Translations under genes and position numbers: made by a program
In this document: in pieces, positions 50,667 through 60,064 of the stretch
How positions within the stretch are numbered: position 1 is the first letter of the stretch
Layout of the letters: each line of letters begins with the position of its first letter
Assembly: GCF_007995095.1 (NCBI RefSeq)
Contig: NZ_VOPY01000002.1
Span: forward strand, 186,001-250,000
Direction: 5' to 3'
DNA from: Flavisphingopyxis soli
Lineage (GTDB): Bacteria; Pseudomonadota; Alphaproteobacteria; Sphingomonadales; Sphingomonadaceae
Length of the DNA stretch: 64,000 nucleotides
The notes under the pieces: model-generated
Databases searched by the model: none
What the model saw: the letters and a program-made list of their open reading frames with translations, nothing else
What the model was told of the DNA's origin: nothing

Positions 50667-51236
50667 TCAGGGGGCCTTGGCAACCCCGACGAGCGCCGGA
50701 CGCAGCAGCCGGTCCTTGATCATGTAGCCCGACTGCATTTCCTGGACGATCGTCCCCGGCGTGGCTTCGGCATCGGGGATCTCGACCATCGCCTGGTGGC
50801 GGTTGGGGTCGAGCGGTTCGCCGATCGTGTCGATTCGCTTGATCCCGTGGCGTTCGAACACCGTTTCGATCTCGCGCCCCGTCGCCTCGATCCCGGCGAT
50901 GACGCCTTTCAGCTTGTCGTCCGACTTGAGATCTGCGGGAATGGCGGCAAGGCCGCGCGCCAGGTTGTCGGCGACCGACAGCATGTCGCGGGCGAACTTG
51001 GTCGCCGCATAGCTGTGCGCCTCGGCCAGCTCGCGCTCGTGGCGGCGGCGGACGTTCTCGGTCTCGGCGCGGGCATAAAGCAGGTCCTGGCGCATCTTGT
51101 CGAAATCGGCCTCAAGCTCGGCAAAGCGATCGTGCTCCTCGAGCTCGGGGGCCTCAGCGGCGGTTTCCTGGCGCAGCTCTTCGGCTCCGTTTTCAGGCTT
51201 TTCGGTTTCGTTTTCGGGCATTTCGTTTTCGGTCAT
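50667..51236 (-). CDS. grpE: GrpE, nucleotide exchange factor of DnaK
   Basis: A 189-residue cofactor that releases ADP from the DnaK chaperone. The acidic N-terminus (MTENEMPENETEKPENGAEE) is typical, followed by a long coiled coil at about residues 40-85 (LEADFDKMRQDLLYARAETE) and the C-terminal beta-domain with RHQAMVEI, PGTIVQEMQSGYMIKDRLLR. The ATG at 51236 overlaps the hrcA stop by one base (TAATG), so it is coupled to the heat-shock repressor gene. It ends 30 bases after the start of the molybdoenzyme gene region on the same strand. Confidence 0.95.
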   Translation of the reverse strand: MTENEMPENETEKPENGAEELRQETAAEAPELEEHDRFAELEADFDKMRQDLLYARAETENVRRRHERELAEAHSYAATKFARDMLSVADNLARGLAAIPADLKSDDKLKGVIAGIEATGREIETVFERHGIKRIDTIGEPLDPNRHQAMVEIPDAEATPGTIVQEMQSGYMIKDRLLRPALVGVAKAP

Positions 51237-52291
51237 TACGTAATCAATCTCGACAGCATTTGAGCGGTGAAATCTACCATGGGCACGATGCGGGCATAGT
51301 TCAAGCGAATGGGGCCGATCACGCCGACGACGCCGACGACGCGATCCTCGCTGTTGCGATAGGGCGCAGCGATCACGCTCGACCCCGACAGCGAGAACAA
51401 TTCGTTCTCCGCACCGATGAAAATCCGCGTCGCCTGGCCGTCGCGCGTCAGGCCGAGCAACCGGGCGATCTCCTGCTTGCTCTCGAGCGCGTCGAGCAGC
51501 CCGCGGACGCGCTCGATGTCGCTGGCTGCCGCGGCGTCGATCAGGTTCGCCGCACCGCGCACGATCAGCACCGGGCGATCGGCGGCATCCTCGCTCCACG
51601 TCGCCAAGCCGCGCGTGATGAGCTCGCTTGCCGCGCGGTCGAGCGCGATCCTTTGGCTTTCAAGCTCGCCGCGCAGGCGCGCCTGCGCCTGCGGCAACGT
51701 CAGCCCGGCAAGCATCGCGGTGACGTAGTTGCCGGCCTCGACCAGCGCCGAGGGCGGAATCGGCTCGGTAAGTTCAATCACCCGGTTCTCGACGCTGCCG
51801 TCGCTGCCGACCAGCACCGCAAGCGTCTGCGTCTCGGACAGCGGAACAAAGCTCATCTGCTTCAGCACCGGCTCGCTTTTCGGTACGAGTACCAGGCCCG
51901 CACACGACGACAGGCCAGACAGCGCCATCGTCGCCGCCGCCAGCGCGTCCTCGACCGGGCCATCGCCGCCGAGCTGTGCCTCGATCTGCGCGCGCACCCC
52001 GGCATCGGGCTCATCGACCTGCATCATGCCGTCGACAAACAGGCGGAGGCCGCTGATCGTCGGCATCCGACCCGCGCTGGTATGCGGCGCGGCGAGCAGG
52101 CCGAGCCCTTCGAGATCCTGCATCACGCCGCGGATCGAGGCGGGCGACAGGTTGAGCCGTCCGGCCTGTGAGATCGTTCGTGACCCCACCGGTGCACCCG
52201 TCGCGAGATAGCTTTCGACAACCAGCCGAAAGATATCGCGGGCACGATCGTTGAGGTCGCCAATATCATAAGGTGCGGCGGGCGGGGTCAT
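51236..52291 (-). CDS. hrcA: Heat-inducible transcription repressor HrcA
   Basis: A 351-residue repressor of class I heat-shock genes, which binds CIRCE operators and uses GroEL for folding. The N-terminal winged helix has YLATGAPVGSRTISQAGRLN and SPASIRGVMQDLEGLGLLAA. A GAF-like middle domain and the C-terminal RNSEDRVVGVVGVIGPIRLNYARIVPMVDF are typical. I found no CIRCE palindrome in the 76 bases shared with the divergent rph, nor groESL in this window, so its targets lie elsewhere. The start at 52291 (MTPPAAPYDIGDLNDRARDI) is chosen; longer versions extend into rph control DNA. Confidence 0.95.
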   Translation of the reverse strand: MTPPAAPYDIGDLNDRARDIFRLVVESYLATGAPVGSRTISQAGRLNLSPASIRGVMQDLEGLGLLAAPHTSAGRMPTISGLRLFVDGMMQVDEPDAGVRAQIEAQLGGDGPVEDALAAATMALSGLSSCAGLVLVPKSEPVLKQMSFVPLSETQTLAVLVGSDGSVENRVIELTEPIPPSALVEAGNYVTAMLAGLTLPQAQARLRGELESQRIALDRAASELITRGLATWSEDAADRPVLIVRGAANLIDAAAASDIERVRGLLDALESKQEIARLLGLTRDGQATRIFIGAENELFSLSGSSVIAAPYRNSEDRVVGVVGVIGPIRLNYARIVPMVDFTAQMLSRLIT

Positions 52292-52367
52292 GTCAGCGAT
52301 GTAAGGTGGCTGGCATGCTCGGCGCAAGGTCGCTAGGGCGTGGGCATCATTCACAGGAGACGAATTC

Positions 52368-53096
52368 ATGCGACCATCGGGCCGTGCGCCAGACGAAATG
52401 CGCGCCATCACCATCGAGACGGGCTATACCCGCCATGCCGAAGGGTCGGTGCTGGTCAGCTTCGGCGACACGCGCGTGCTGTGCACCGCGAGCGTCGAAA
52501 AGGGCGTGCCGCCGTGGCTGCGCGGCAAGGGCGAGGGCTGGGTAACGGGCGAATACGGCATGCTGCCACGTGCCACGCATACGCGCGGCAATCGCGAGGC
52601 AGCGCGCGGCAAGCAGTCGGGCCGGACGCAGGAAATCCAGCGCCTGATCGGGCGTTCGCTCCGTTCGGTGGTCGACCTCAAGGCGCTCGGTGAACGCCAG
52701 ATCACGCTCGATTGCGACGTGCTCCAGGCCGATGGCGGCACGCGGACCGCCTCGATCAGCGGCGCGTGGGTCGCATTGCGCCTCGCGGTTGACGGGCTGC
52801 TGCGCGACAAGCTTATCAAGACCGACCCGATCGCACAGAAGATCGCCGCGATCAGCTGCGGTATCCATAACGGCACGCCCGTCCTCGATCTCGATTACGA
52901 CGAGGACAGCAATGCCCAGGCCGACGCCAATTTCGTCCTGACCGGCGACGGCAAGCTCGCCGAAGTGCAGGCAACCGCCGAGGGCGCGACCTTTGACGAA
53001 GAGGAACTGTTGCGCCTGCTGCGCCTCGCGCGGATCGGCTGCAACGGCATCTTCGCGGCGCAGGACGCCGCGGTCGACAAGGTGCGCGCAGCATGA
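52368..53096 (+). CDS. rph: Ribonuclease PH
   Basis: Phosphate-dependent 3' exoribonuclease (242 residues) that trims tRNA precursors. Starts [20 protein letters not shown]. Conserved segments are [60 protein letters not shown] and [22 protein letters not shown] at 52368 preceded by CAGGAGA. The start of rdgB overlaps its stop by 4 bases. It diverges from hrcA, a conserved arrangement in alphaproteobacteria. Confidence 0.97.
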   Translation: MRPSGRAPDEMRAITIETGYTRHAEGSVLVSFGDTRVLCTASVEKGVPPWLRGKGEGWVTGEYGMLPRATHTRGNREAARGKQSGRTQEIQRLIGRSLRSVVDLKALGERQITLDCDVLQADGGTRTASISGAWVALRLAVDGLLRDKLIKTDPIAQKIAAISCGIHNGTPVLDLDYDEDSNAQADANFVLTGDGKLAEVQATAEGATFDEEELLRLLRLARIGCNGIFAAQDAAVDKVRAA

Positions 53097-53728
53097 GCGC
53101 CGGGGCGGGAGAGCAGGCGATCCGCAAACTCGCCCCCGGTCGGCTGGTGATCGCCAGCCACAATGCGGGCAAGGTGCGTGAAATCGGCGCCTTGCTCGCG
53201 CCTTACGGCATAGAGACGGTCTCGGCCGCAGCGCTCGACCTGCCCGAGCCGGTCGAGAACGGCACGACCTTCATCGCCAACGCCGAACTCAAGGCGCTCC
53301 AGGCTGCCGATCTGTCGGGTCTGCCCGCGCTCGCCGATGACAGCGGCCTGTGCGTCGCGGCATTGGGCGACGAGCCGGGAATATTCTCGGCGCGCTGGGC
53401 AGAGCTCGACGACGGCAGCCGCGATTTCGCCGAGGCGATGCGCCGCGTCGAGGCGCGCCTGCAGGACGCGGGGCCCGACGCGCCGCGCGATGCGCACTTC
53501 ACCTGCGCGCTGACGCTCGCCTGGCCCGACGGGCACAGCGAAAGTTTCGAAGGGCGCATCGATGGCCTGCTCGCCTGGCCACCGCGCGGGCGGAATGGCT
53601 TCGGCTATGACGCGATGTTCGTGCCCAATGGCCATCAGCAGACCTTCGGCGAGATGGATGCTGCGGCGAAGCATGCAATGAGCCATCGCTCGCGCGCATT
53701 TGAAATGCTCGTTGCCACCGTTTTCTGA
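53093..53728 (+). CDS. rdgB: Non-canonical purine NTP pyrophosphatase (RdgB/HAM1)
   Basis: A 211-residue house-cleaning enzyme that hydrolyses ITP, dITP and XTP to the monophosphates and so keeps deaminated purines out of nucleic acids. Family motifs: [15 protein letters not shown] near residue 22, [33 protein letters not shown] and [13 protein letters not shown], then MSHRSRAF at the end. The ATG overlaps the rph stop by 4 bases (ATGA). Confidence 0.96.
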   Translation: MSAGAGEQAIRKLAPGRLVIASHNAGKVREIGALLAPYGIETVSAAALDLPEPVENGTTFIANAELKALQAADLSGLPALADDSGLCVAALGDEPGIFSARWAELDDGSRDFAEAMRRVEARLQDAGPDAPRDAHFTCALTLAWPDGHSESFEGRIDGLLAWPPRGRNGFGYDAMFVPNGHQQTFGEMDAAAKHAMSHRSRAFEMLVATVF

Positions 53729-53838
53729 TCGCTCGCAGTCGCGTGATTGCGCGATTTGCCACGCAAACCCGCCGTTCGCGCTAGCCAGCGGCGCGCAATG
53801 CTTGGCTCGACGGGCGCAATGCGCCTAGGCGATAGGGC

Positions 53839-55122
53839 GTGAAGCCCAAGATCCTCACCACGATGGTCGGTTATACACCGCGCCAGTTCGCCGCCGACGG
53901 CCTTGCCGGCATAACCGTTGCGCTGGTCGCGCTGCCGCTCAGCATCGCCATCGCGATAGCATCGGGCGCGCCGCCGGCGGCGGGCCTGATCACGGCGGTC
54001 GTCGCAGGGTTCCTGATATCGGCGCTCGGCGGCAGCCGGGTCCAGATCGGCGGCCCGACCGGAGCGTTCATCGTCGTTGTCTATGGCATCATCCACACGC
54101 ACGGTTTCGACGGCTTGCTCGTCGCGACACTGATGGCAGGCGTCATATTGCTGGCGGCTGGCCTGATGCGCGCGGGACGGCTGATCCGCCACATTCCAGA
54201 GGCGGTGATCGAAGGCTTTACGATTGGCATCGCGATCGTCATCGCGGTCGGCCAGCTGAAAGACCTGTCGGGGATGACCGGCGCTGCGCTGCCGGCTGAT
54301 TTCCTTCCCAAACTCTCCGCATTGTGGGCGGCGAAGGCGACGATCGATCCGGTTGCGCTGGCAATGGGCGTGGGCTGTGTCGCCGCCATCCTCATCCTGC
54401 GCCGGATCGCGCCGAGATTGCCGTGGCTCGTCGTGATCGTCGCGCTGGCGAGCGGAATCGCCTATTTCGGCCTGCCGTCGATCGAGTCGGTCGCGGGGCG
54501 CTACGGTGCGCTGCCGCAGGGCCTGCCAGTGCCGCATCTTCCGACGATCGACGGCGCAAGGCTCGTTGCGCTGCTCCCTGCGGCGGTGACGATCGCCTTT
54601 CTCGCCGGGATCGAATCGCTGCTGTCGGCGATCGTCGCTGACCGGATGATCGGCGCGGCGCACCGGTCAAACGCCGAGCTGATCGCGCAAGGCGCGGCCA
54701 ACATCGCCTCGCCGCTGTTTGGTGGCCTGCCGGCGACGGGCGCGATTGCACGCACCGCGACCAACGTCAGCGCGGGCGGACGGACGCCGGTTGCGGGGAT
54801 GGTCCACGCTGCGGTGATCCTGGCCGTCCTGCTGCTCGCGGCACCTTTGGCGGGCGCGCTTGTCCTGCCGGCGCTGGCGGCGCTGCTGATCGTGACGGCG
54901 TGGACGATGAGCGAACCGCACCGCTGGCCCGAGCGCCTACGCCTGCGCCGGTCCGATCTCGCATTGATGCTGCTGACGGCGGGGCTCACCGTCTTTGCCG
55001 ATCTGACGCTGGCGATCGCGATTGGCACCGCCATTGGTCTCGCGCTCAAGCTGGCGCGGGGCGAGATCGACCCGCCCGACTGGCATACGCCGTTTCGCTG
55101 GGGCGGCGGCGGACCGCGATAG
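53839..55122 (+). CDS. SulP-family transporter without STAS domain
   Basis: A 427-residue membrane transporter of the SulP (SLC26-like) family. The start is a GTG at 53839. Conserved family segments are LAGITVALVALPLSIAIAIA, GGSRVQIGGPTGAFIVVVYG, and GLPATGAIARTATNVSAGGR; about 10-12 helices follow. It ends shortly after the last helix (WHTPFRWGGGGPR) with no STAS domain, unlike the other, truncated SulP gene in this window. The substrate (sulfate, bicarbonate or other anion) cannot be read. It lies between rdgB and hemW, genes often adjacent in relatives. Confidence 0.85.
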   Translation: MKPKILTTMVGYTPRQFAADGLAGITVALVALPLSIAIAIASGAPPAAGLITAVVAGFLISALGGSRVQIGGPTGAFIVVVYGIIHTHGFDGLLVATLMAGVILLAAGLMRAGRLIRHIPEAVIEGFTIGIAIVIAVGQLKDLSGMTGAALPADFLPKLSALWAAKATIDPVALAMGVGCVAAILILRRIAPRLPWLVVIVALASGIAYFGLPSIESVAGRYGALPQGLPVPHLPTIDGARLVALLPAAVTIAFLAGIESLLSAIVADRMIGAAHRSNAELIAQGAANIASPLFGGLPATGAIARTATNVSAGGRTPVAGMVHAAVILAVLLLAAPLAGALVLPALAALLIVTAWTMSEPHRWPERLRLRRSDLALMLLTAGLTVFADLTLAIAIGTAIGLALKLARGEIDPPDWHTPFRWGGGGPR

Positions 55123-55139
55123 CCGCGAGCGGTCGGCGC

Positions 55140-55730
55140 CTAGAGCGGCGATTGCCCGAAGACATTGCCCACCGGGGTATAGCGGCAGACGAGGTAATCG
55201 TCGCTCGCATTGCTCGCCAGCGCGCAACCGACGCGCGTCGAGCTGCGCCAGATGATCTGCGTGTAATGCGCGACGTCGCCAAATCTTCCAGTGCTGCTGG
55301 TGTCGGGAATCCTGCCCGCGCGGTAATAGCGCCGCTCGGCGACCCAGGCGCCGACCATGTCGCCGTATGCATAGGCACCGCGCGTGCCCATCCACAGATT
55401 CTCGCCCTCGAGCCTCGCCGGATCGTGCGGCGCATGGGCGAAGCGGCGAGTCCTTGCCATCTCCTGCGCATAGCGCGCGGCATCGGCGACCAGTCCCGGA
55501 TCCCAGACGAGCGGTGCTACTCCGACCGCGCGGCGCGCTTCGTTGTGGGCACTCAGCATCGCGCTACGCAACGCCGCATCGCCACGCGGGGCGGGGCGCG
55601 TGTCGGTCCAGCGTTTGGTGACAACGGGCGCGCCGCCGGCGGAGGCGACGCTGCACGCACTCAGCGCCACGAGGCCGAGCAGGGCTGGCAGCACGGCGGC
55701 GGTGCGCCTAAGGGCTTTACGATGAACCAT
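55140..55730 (-). CDS. CAP (SCP/PR1) domain lipoprotein
   Basis: A 196-residue exported protein with a signal peptide and lipobox LVALSAC near residue 26. A CAP domain follows: LSAHNEARRAVGVAPLVWDP with the conserved HNxxR, RRFAHAPHDP, GENLWMG, and HYTQIIWRSSTRVGCALAS, ending with CRYTPVGNVFG. The metal/catalytic-site His and Glu of CAP proteins are visible. Bacterial function is poorly known. The start at 55730 overlaps the divergent hemW start region by 9 bases. The gene is head-to-head with hemW and converges on the SulP gene. Confidence 0.87.
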   Translation of the reverse strand: MVHRKALRRTAAVLPALLGLVALSACSVASAGGAPVVTKRWTDTRPAPRGDAALRSAMLSAHNEARRAVGVAPLVWDPGLVADAARYAQEMARTRRFAHAPHDPARLEGENLWMGTRGAYAYGDMVGAWVAERRYYRAGRIPDTSSTGRFGDVAHYTQIIWRSSTRVGCALASNASDDYLVCRYTPVGNVFGQSPL

Positions 55731-56903
55731 GCGGCAATCCTCGATGAGCAGCGAAGCGATAGCGTGAACCCGTTGGCGCTCTATGTCCATTGGCCCTTTT
55801 GTGTTTCGAAATGCCCCTATTGCGATTTTAATAGCCATGTCCGCGATGCGGTCGATATCGACGCATGGCGTGATGCGATCATCGCCGACCTGGTTCATGA
55901 GGCGGCGCTGACGCCCGGACGCCCTCTGTCGTCGATATTCTTTGGCGGAGGCACGCCTTCTCTCATGCCGCCCGCGCTCGTCGCCGACATTCTCGCCGCC
56001 GCCGATCGCCACTGGGGCTTTGCCGCGGGCATCGAGATCACGCTCGAAGCCAATCCGTCATCGGTCGAGGCCGCGCGCTTCGGTGATTTGGCCGCTGCCG
56101 GGATCAATCGCGTCTCGCTCGGCCTGCAGGCGCTCGACGACGGCGCGCTCGCGTTTCTCGGCCGCGCGCATGATGTCGGTGAAGGCCTCGCCGCGCTCGA
56201 TGTCGCGCAGGATGCGTTCGATCGCGTCAGTTTCGACCTGATTTACGCGCGTCCCGATCAGAAACTCGCCGATTGGGAGACCGAGCTGGCCCGCGCGCTG
56301 GCGTTCGGCACGGGGCATCTGTCGCTCTACCAGCTGACAATCGAGCCGGGCACGCGCTTTTCCACGCTGGCGGCAAAGGGCGAGCTGACGATTCCCGGCG
56401 GCGATGAAGCCGCCGACCTGTTCGAAACGACGCGCGCGATGACGACGGCGGCGGGGCTGCCCGCTTATGAGATCAGCAACCACGCGCGCATCGGCGAGGA
56501 AAGCCGCCACAACCTGACCTATTGGCGCTATGGCGATTATGTCGGCATCGGCCCCGGAGCGCACGGGCGGCGCGGCAAGGCGGCGAGCGAGCGGCACAAG
56601 AAGCCCGAAAACTACCTCGCCGCGGTCGCGCGCAATGCCCACGGGATCAAGGCTGAGGCCGATCTCGACCCCGCGACGCGCGCGACCGAGGCGCTGCTGA
56701 TGGGCCTGCGGCTTGCCGAGGGCGTCGATCTCGCCGCGATCGCCGCCGACAGCGGCATTGCGCAAGGTAATCTGATCGACGCCCGCGCCGCTGATCAGTT
56801 GGCGGCGCTGGGGCTGCTGACGCGCGACGGCACGCGGGTCACCGTGACCGAGGCCGGAATGATCCTGCTCGACGCGATCCTGCCCAGGCTGGTGGCGATT
56901 TAG
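55722..56903 (+). CDS. hemW: HemW-type radical SAM protein
   Basis: A 393-residue radical SAM protein that binds haem and acts as a haem chaperone. It was formerly annotated as coproporphyrinogen III oxidase-like. The iron-sulfur motif CVSKCPYC fits C-x3-C-x2-C near residue 27, followed by FFGGGTPSLMPP and EITLEANPSS of the radical SAM core. YQLTIEPGTRF, NHARIGEESRHNLTYWR and GIGPGAHGR are HemW-typical, with a C-terminal HemW domain. The ATG at 55722 overlaps the CAP gene start; a GTG at 55764 would avoid it. Confidence 0.92.
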   Translation: MNHAAILDEQRSDSVNPLALYVHWPFCVSKCPYCDFNSHVRDAVDIDAWRDAIIADLVHEAALTPGRPLSSIFFGGGTPSLMPPALVADILAAADRHWGFAAGIEITLEANPSSVEAARFGDLAAAGINRVSLGLQALDDGALAFLGRAHDVGEGLAALDVAQDAFDRVSFDLIYARPDQKLADWETELARALAFGTGHLSLYQLTIEPGTRFSTLAAKGELTIPGGDEAADLFETTRAMTTAAGLPAYEISNHARIGEESRHNLTYWRYGDYVGIGPGAHGRRGKAASERHKKPENYLAAVARNAHGIKAEADLDPATRATEALLMGLRLAEGVDLAAIAADSGIAQGNLIDARAADQLAALGLLTRDGTRVTVTEAGMILLDAILPRLVAI

Positions 56904-56983
56904 CGCGACGATCCCCCTCGCGCATGCTCGCGGGGCGAGAGGAGGGGTCTTCACCCCGCCGCCAAAGTCGCTACGCTGTTCGC

Positions 56984-57883
56984 ATGACGCCTGCATCCGC
57001 CTTGATCGACCGCTGGCGCGACCATCTCGCGATCGAACGACGGCGCTCGGCGCATACCGTGCGCGCCTACACGACGACCGCCCAGCGATTGTGCGCATTC
57101 GTCATGGCGCATCGCGGCGAGGCGGTGACCGCAGCGCATATCGCCGCGCTGACCCCCGGCGACCTGCGCGCCTATCTTGCCGCGCGGCGTGGTGACGGCC
57201 TGTCGAACGCCTCGGCGGCGCGCGAACTGTCGGCGGTGCGCGGCTTCCTGCGCTTCGTTGGCGGCGAGGATGCGGTCGTGCCGCTGGTCAAGGGACCCAG
57301 GGTCAGCAAAGGCGTGCCACGCCCGGTCACGCCCGACGAGGCGGTCGCGCTTGCCGACGATCTCGCCGAGAGCGCTACCGATGCATGGACCGGCGCGCGC
57401 GATTGGGCGGTGCTGATGCTGCTCTACGGCGCGGGTTTGCGCATCGGCGAGGCGCTGTCGCTGACCGGATCCGTCATGCCGCTCGGCGATAGCCTGCGCG
57501 TTACCGGCAAGCGCGGCAAAACGCGTATCGTCCCGTTGCTCGCCACCGTGCGCGAAGGCATCGAGGCATATGTCGCTCTGTGCCCCTATGATCTCGTCGG
57601 CAACGCGCCGCTGTTTCGTGGCCAACGGGGCGGACCGCTGTCGCCCGCGATCATCCGCCGCGCAGTCCAGGCCGCGCGCACGCGGCTCGGCCTGTGCGAT
57701 CGTGCCACTCCGCACGCGCTGCGCCACAGCTTTGCGACGCATTTACTGGCGGGAGGTGCCGATCTGCGCAGCCTGCAGGAACTGCTCGGCCATGCCAGCC
57801 TGACGTCGACGCAGGTCTATACCGCGGTCGACGCGGCGCACCTGCTCGACGTCTATCGCAGCGCGCACCCGCGCGCCGAGTGA
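56984..57883 (+). CDS. xerC: Tyrosine recombinase XerC
   Basis: A 299-residue site-specific recombinase that resolves chromosome dimers at dif with XerD. An N-terminal core-binding domain (IDRWRDHLAIERRRSAHTVR) is followed by the catalytic domain with the RKHRH-Y set: Arg in GAGLRIGEAL, Lys in TGKRGKTRIV, HALRHSFATHLLAGG, LLGHASLTSTQVYT with His and the Tyr nucleophile. The length and the lack of an adjacent element favour the housekeeping XerC over a phage integrase. The ATG at 56984 is preferred to 56924. XerC rather than XerD is inferred from the sequence pattern. Confidence 0.87.
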   Translation: MTPASALIDRWRDHLAIERRRSAHTVRAYTTTAQRLCAFVMAHRGEAVTAAHIAALTPGDLRAYLAARRGDGLSNASAARELSAVRGFLRFVGGEDAVVPLVKGPRVSKGVPRPVTPDEAVALADDLAESATDAWTGARDWAVLMLLYGAGLRIGEALSLTGSVMPLGDSLRVTGKRGKTRIVPLLATVREGIEAYVALCPYDLVGNAPLFRGQRGGPLSPAIIRRAVQAARTRLGLCDRATPHALRHSFATHLLAGGADLRSLQELLGHASLTSTQVYTAVDAAHLLDVYRSAHPRAE

Positions 57884-57894
57884 GCCCGGGCGGG

Positions 57895-58851
57895 CTAGGC
57901 CATCGCCGCCAGCCGCCGATCGATCGCGTCCCAGATCATGCCGGGCGTATCGGTGCCGTTGAATGTATCGATTGCGACGATGCCGGTCGGCGAGGTGACG
58001 TTGATTTCGGTCAGCCACTCGCCGCCGATCACGTCGATGCCGGTGAAGATCAGCCCGCGGCGCTTGAGCTCGGGGCCCATCGCGGCGCAGATTTCCTCTT
58101 CGCGCGCGGTCAGCGTCGTCGCCTCGGCATGGCCGCCGGCGGCGAGGTTCGATCGGAACTCGCCTGCGCCGGGCTTGCGGTTGATCGCGCCGGCGATCTC
58201 TCCGTCGACCAGGACGATGCGCTTGTCGCCCTCGGCGACGCTCGGCAGGAACGCCTGGACCATGAACGGCTCGCGCCAGACCTGGCCAAACAGTTCGACC
58301 AGCGCGGAGAGGTTCATGCCGTCGTCGCCGATGCGGAACACCGCCTTGCCGCCGTTGCCGTGGATCGGCTTGACGACGATCGACCCGTGCTTGGCGTGAA
58401 ACGCGCGCACTTCGTTCAGGTCGAGCGTGACGAGCGTCGGCGGCATGAAGCGCGCATAATCGAGCACCATCACCTTTTCGGGCGCGTTGCGGACCTGGAC
58501 CGGGTCGTTGACGATCAGCGTGCGGTCCATGATCCGTTCGAGCAGGTGCGTCGCGGTGATATAACCGAGGTCGAACGGCGGATCCTGTCGCATCAGGACG
58601 ACGTCGATGTCCCTGCCGAGGTCGATCACCTCCGCGTCGCCAAAGGCAAACCAGTCGGCCGCGTCGCGTTTGACCGTGACCGGATGCGCGCGCGTCGTCA
58701 GCGTATCGCCCTGCCAGGTCAGGTTGCGAACGTCATAATGCCACAGCCTGGCCCCGCGATCCTGCGCCGAAAGCATCAGCGCAAAGCTCGAATCGCCCGC
58801 GATGTTGATTCCATCGAGGGGGTCCATCTGGACGGCGACATTCAGGGTCAT
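57895..58851 (-). CDS. gshB: Glutathione synthetase
   Basis: ATP-grasp ligase (318 residues) joining gamma-glutamylcysteine and glycine in the cytosol. Starts MTLNVAVQMDPLDGINIAGD, then VVLMRQDPPFDLGYITATHL. The ATP-grasp loop is HGSIVVKPIHGNGGKAVFRI, and WLTEINVTSPTGIVAIDTFN is a conserved end motif. The ATG at 58851 lies 8 bases from the yraN stop. The leftward rsmI-yraN-gshB order matches relatives. Confidence 0.96.
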   Translation of the reverse strand: MTLNVAVQMDPLDGINIAGDSSFALMLSAQDRGARLWHYDVRNLTWQGDTLTTRAHPVTVKRDAADWFAFGDAEVIDLGRDIDVVLMRQDPPFDLGYITATHLLERIMDRTLIVNDPVQVRNAPEKVMVLDYARFMPPTLVTLDLNEVRAFHAKHGSIVVKPIHGNGGKAVFRIGDDGMNLSALVELFGQVWREPFMVQAFLPSVAEGDKRIVLVDGEIAGAINRKPGAGEFRSNLAAGGHAEATTLTAREEEICAAMGPELKRRGLIFTGIDVIGGEWLTEINVTSPTGIVAIDTFNGTDTPGMIWDAIDRRLAAMA

Positions 58852-58859
58852 GGGCGTTC

Positions 58860-59222
58860 CTATCCTATCCACGCGTTGGCGATGTGGCGTGGCCAGCGGC
58901 GCGGCGCAAGGAGCAGTACGTCGATCCGCACGTCTTCGCCATGCGGGGCATAGCGCGGGGCGAGCGCATTGGCAGCGGCAGCGACGCGGCGCAGGCGGTT
59001 GCGGTCGATCGCACGGTCGAGCTCGGCATCGGTTGCGCGCCACTTGACCTCGACAAAGGCGACGGTGCGCGCCCGCCGGGCGATCAGGTCAACTTCGCCG
59101 CCGGGCGCGCGCACGCGCCGCGCGACGATCCGCCAGCCGTGGAGACGCAGGTACCAGGCGGCGAGGCTTTCGCCCTTGCGCCCGCGTTGCTCAGCGAGTT
59201 CGCGGCTTGGCGCGCGGCTCAT
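58860..59222 (-). CDS. yraN: YraN-family (UPF0102) nuclease-like protein
   Basis: A 120-residue protein of the UPF0102 family with a restriction-endonuclease-like fold. RGRKGESLAAWYLRLHGWRI is followed by GGEVDLIARRARTVAFVEVK with the conserved D...EVK catalytic-type motif. A role in DNA or recombination has been suggested for the family but is not established. The start overlaps the rsmI stop by 4 bases (ATGA), so it is in the rsmI-yraN-gshB operon. Confidence 0.88.
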   Translation of the reverse strand: MSRAPSRELAEQRGRKGESLAAWYLRLHGWRIVARRVRAPGGEVDLIARRARTVAFVEVKWRATDAELDRAIDRNRLRRVAAAANALAPRYAPHGEDVRIDVLLLAPRRWPRHIANAWIG

Positions 59223-60064
59223 TGACCGCCTTTCAGTGCCACCGCGCGGTCATAGGCGCGTTTGCGTTCGACACCGTGGTTGCGCGCTGCCTCCCGTGCC
59301 GCCTTGGCAACGGGCATATCGGATAGGAGATCGGTAAGGAGCGCATCGAGCGCCGCGTCGTCGAGATCGGCTGCGACAGCGGTGATCGGCGGCGCGATGA
59401 CAATGACAATCTCGCCCTTGGGCGGCGCATCGACATAGCGGTCGGCAAGCGCAGGCAGCGTGCCCGTCACGCACTCCTCGTGCATTTTGGTGATCTCGCG
59501 CGCGACCGCCGCCTCGCGCGGGCCGAGAACATCGGCGAGATCGGCAAGGCTGGCGGCAAGGCGCGGACCGGTTTCGTAAAAGACGAGCGTCGCGCGCAGA
59601 GCGGCGAACTCGGCCGCGACATCGCGCCGCGCCTTGGTCTTGTTGGGCAGGAAGCCGGCAAAGACGAAGCGGTCGGTCGGCAGACCGGCGAGCGTCAGCG
59701 CGGCGATCGCGGCGCTCGGCCCCGGCAGTGTGGCAATCGTGATCCCCGCGGCTCGCGCGGCGCGCACCAGCTTGTAGCCCGGATCGGATATCAGCGGCGT
59801 GCCCGCATCGCTGACCAGCACGACAATGCCGCTTGCCGCGCGCGCGATCAGGGCATCCCTCGCGGCATCGTCACTATGGTCGTGATAGGCGACCATCGGG
59901 CGCTTGATGCCGAGGTGGTTGAGCAGCTTGCCGGTGACGCGCTTGTCCTCGCAGGCGACGAGATCGGCGAGCGCGAACAAGGATTTCGCACGATCGGACA
60001 AGTCTCCCAGGTTGCCGATTGGCGTCGCCACGATATAGAGACCTGAAGAGGGAGACGATTTCAT
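59219..60064 (-). CDS. rsmI: 16S rRNA 2'-O-methyltransferase RsmI
   Basis: A 281-residue tetrapyrrole-methylase-fold enzyme that methylates C1402 of 16S rRNA at the 2'-O position, using SAM. Conserved stretches are SGLYIVATPIGNLGDLSDRA, LLNHLGIKRPMVAYHDHSDD, VSDAGTPLISDPGYKLV and LPGPSAAIAALTLAGLPTDR. The C-terminal domain has LSDMPVAKAAREAARNHGVE. The start at 60064 abuts the divergent LpoA-like gene, whose own ATG shares CATG with it. First gene of the leftward operon. Confidence 0.94.
   Translation of the reverse strand: MKSSPSSGLYIVATPIGNLGDLSDRAKSLFALADLVACEDKRVTGKLLNHLGIKRPMVAYHDHSDDAARDALIARAASGIVVLVSDAGTPLISDPGYKLVRAARAAGITIATLPGPSAAIAALTLAGLPTDRFVFAGFLPNKTKARRDVAAEFAALRATLVFYETGPRLAASLADLADVLGPREAAVAREITKMHEECVTGTLPALADRYVDAPPKGEIVIVIAPPITAVAADLDDAALDALLTDLLSDMPVAKAAREAARNHGVERKRAYDRAVALKGGQ

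Noticed and set aside
52292-52367. CIRCE operator between hrcA and rph
   Set aside because: No TTAGCACTC / GAGTGCTAA pair is present in this gap.
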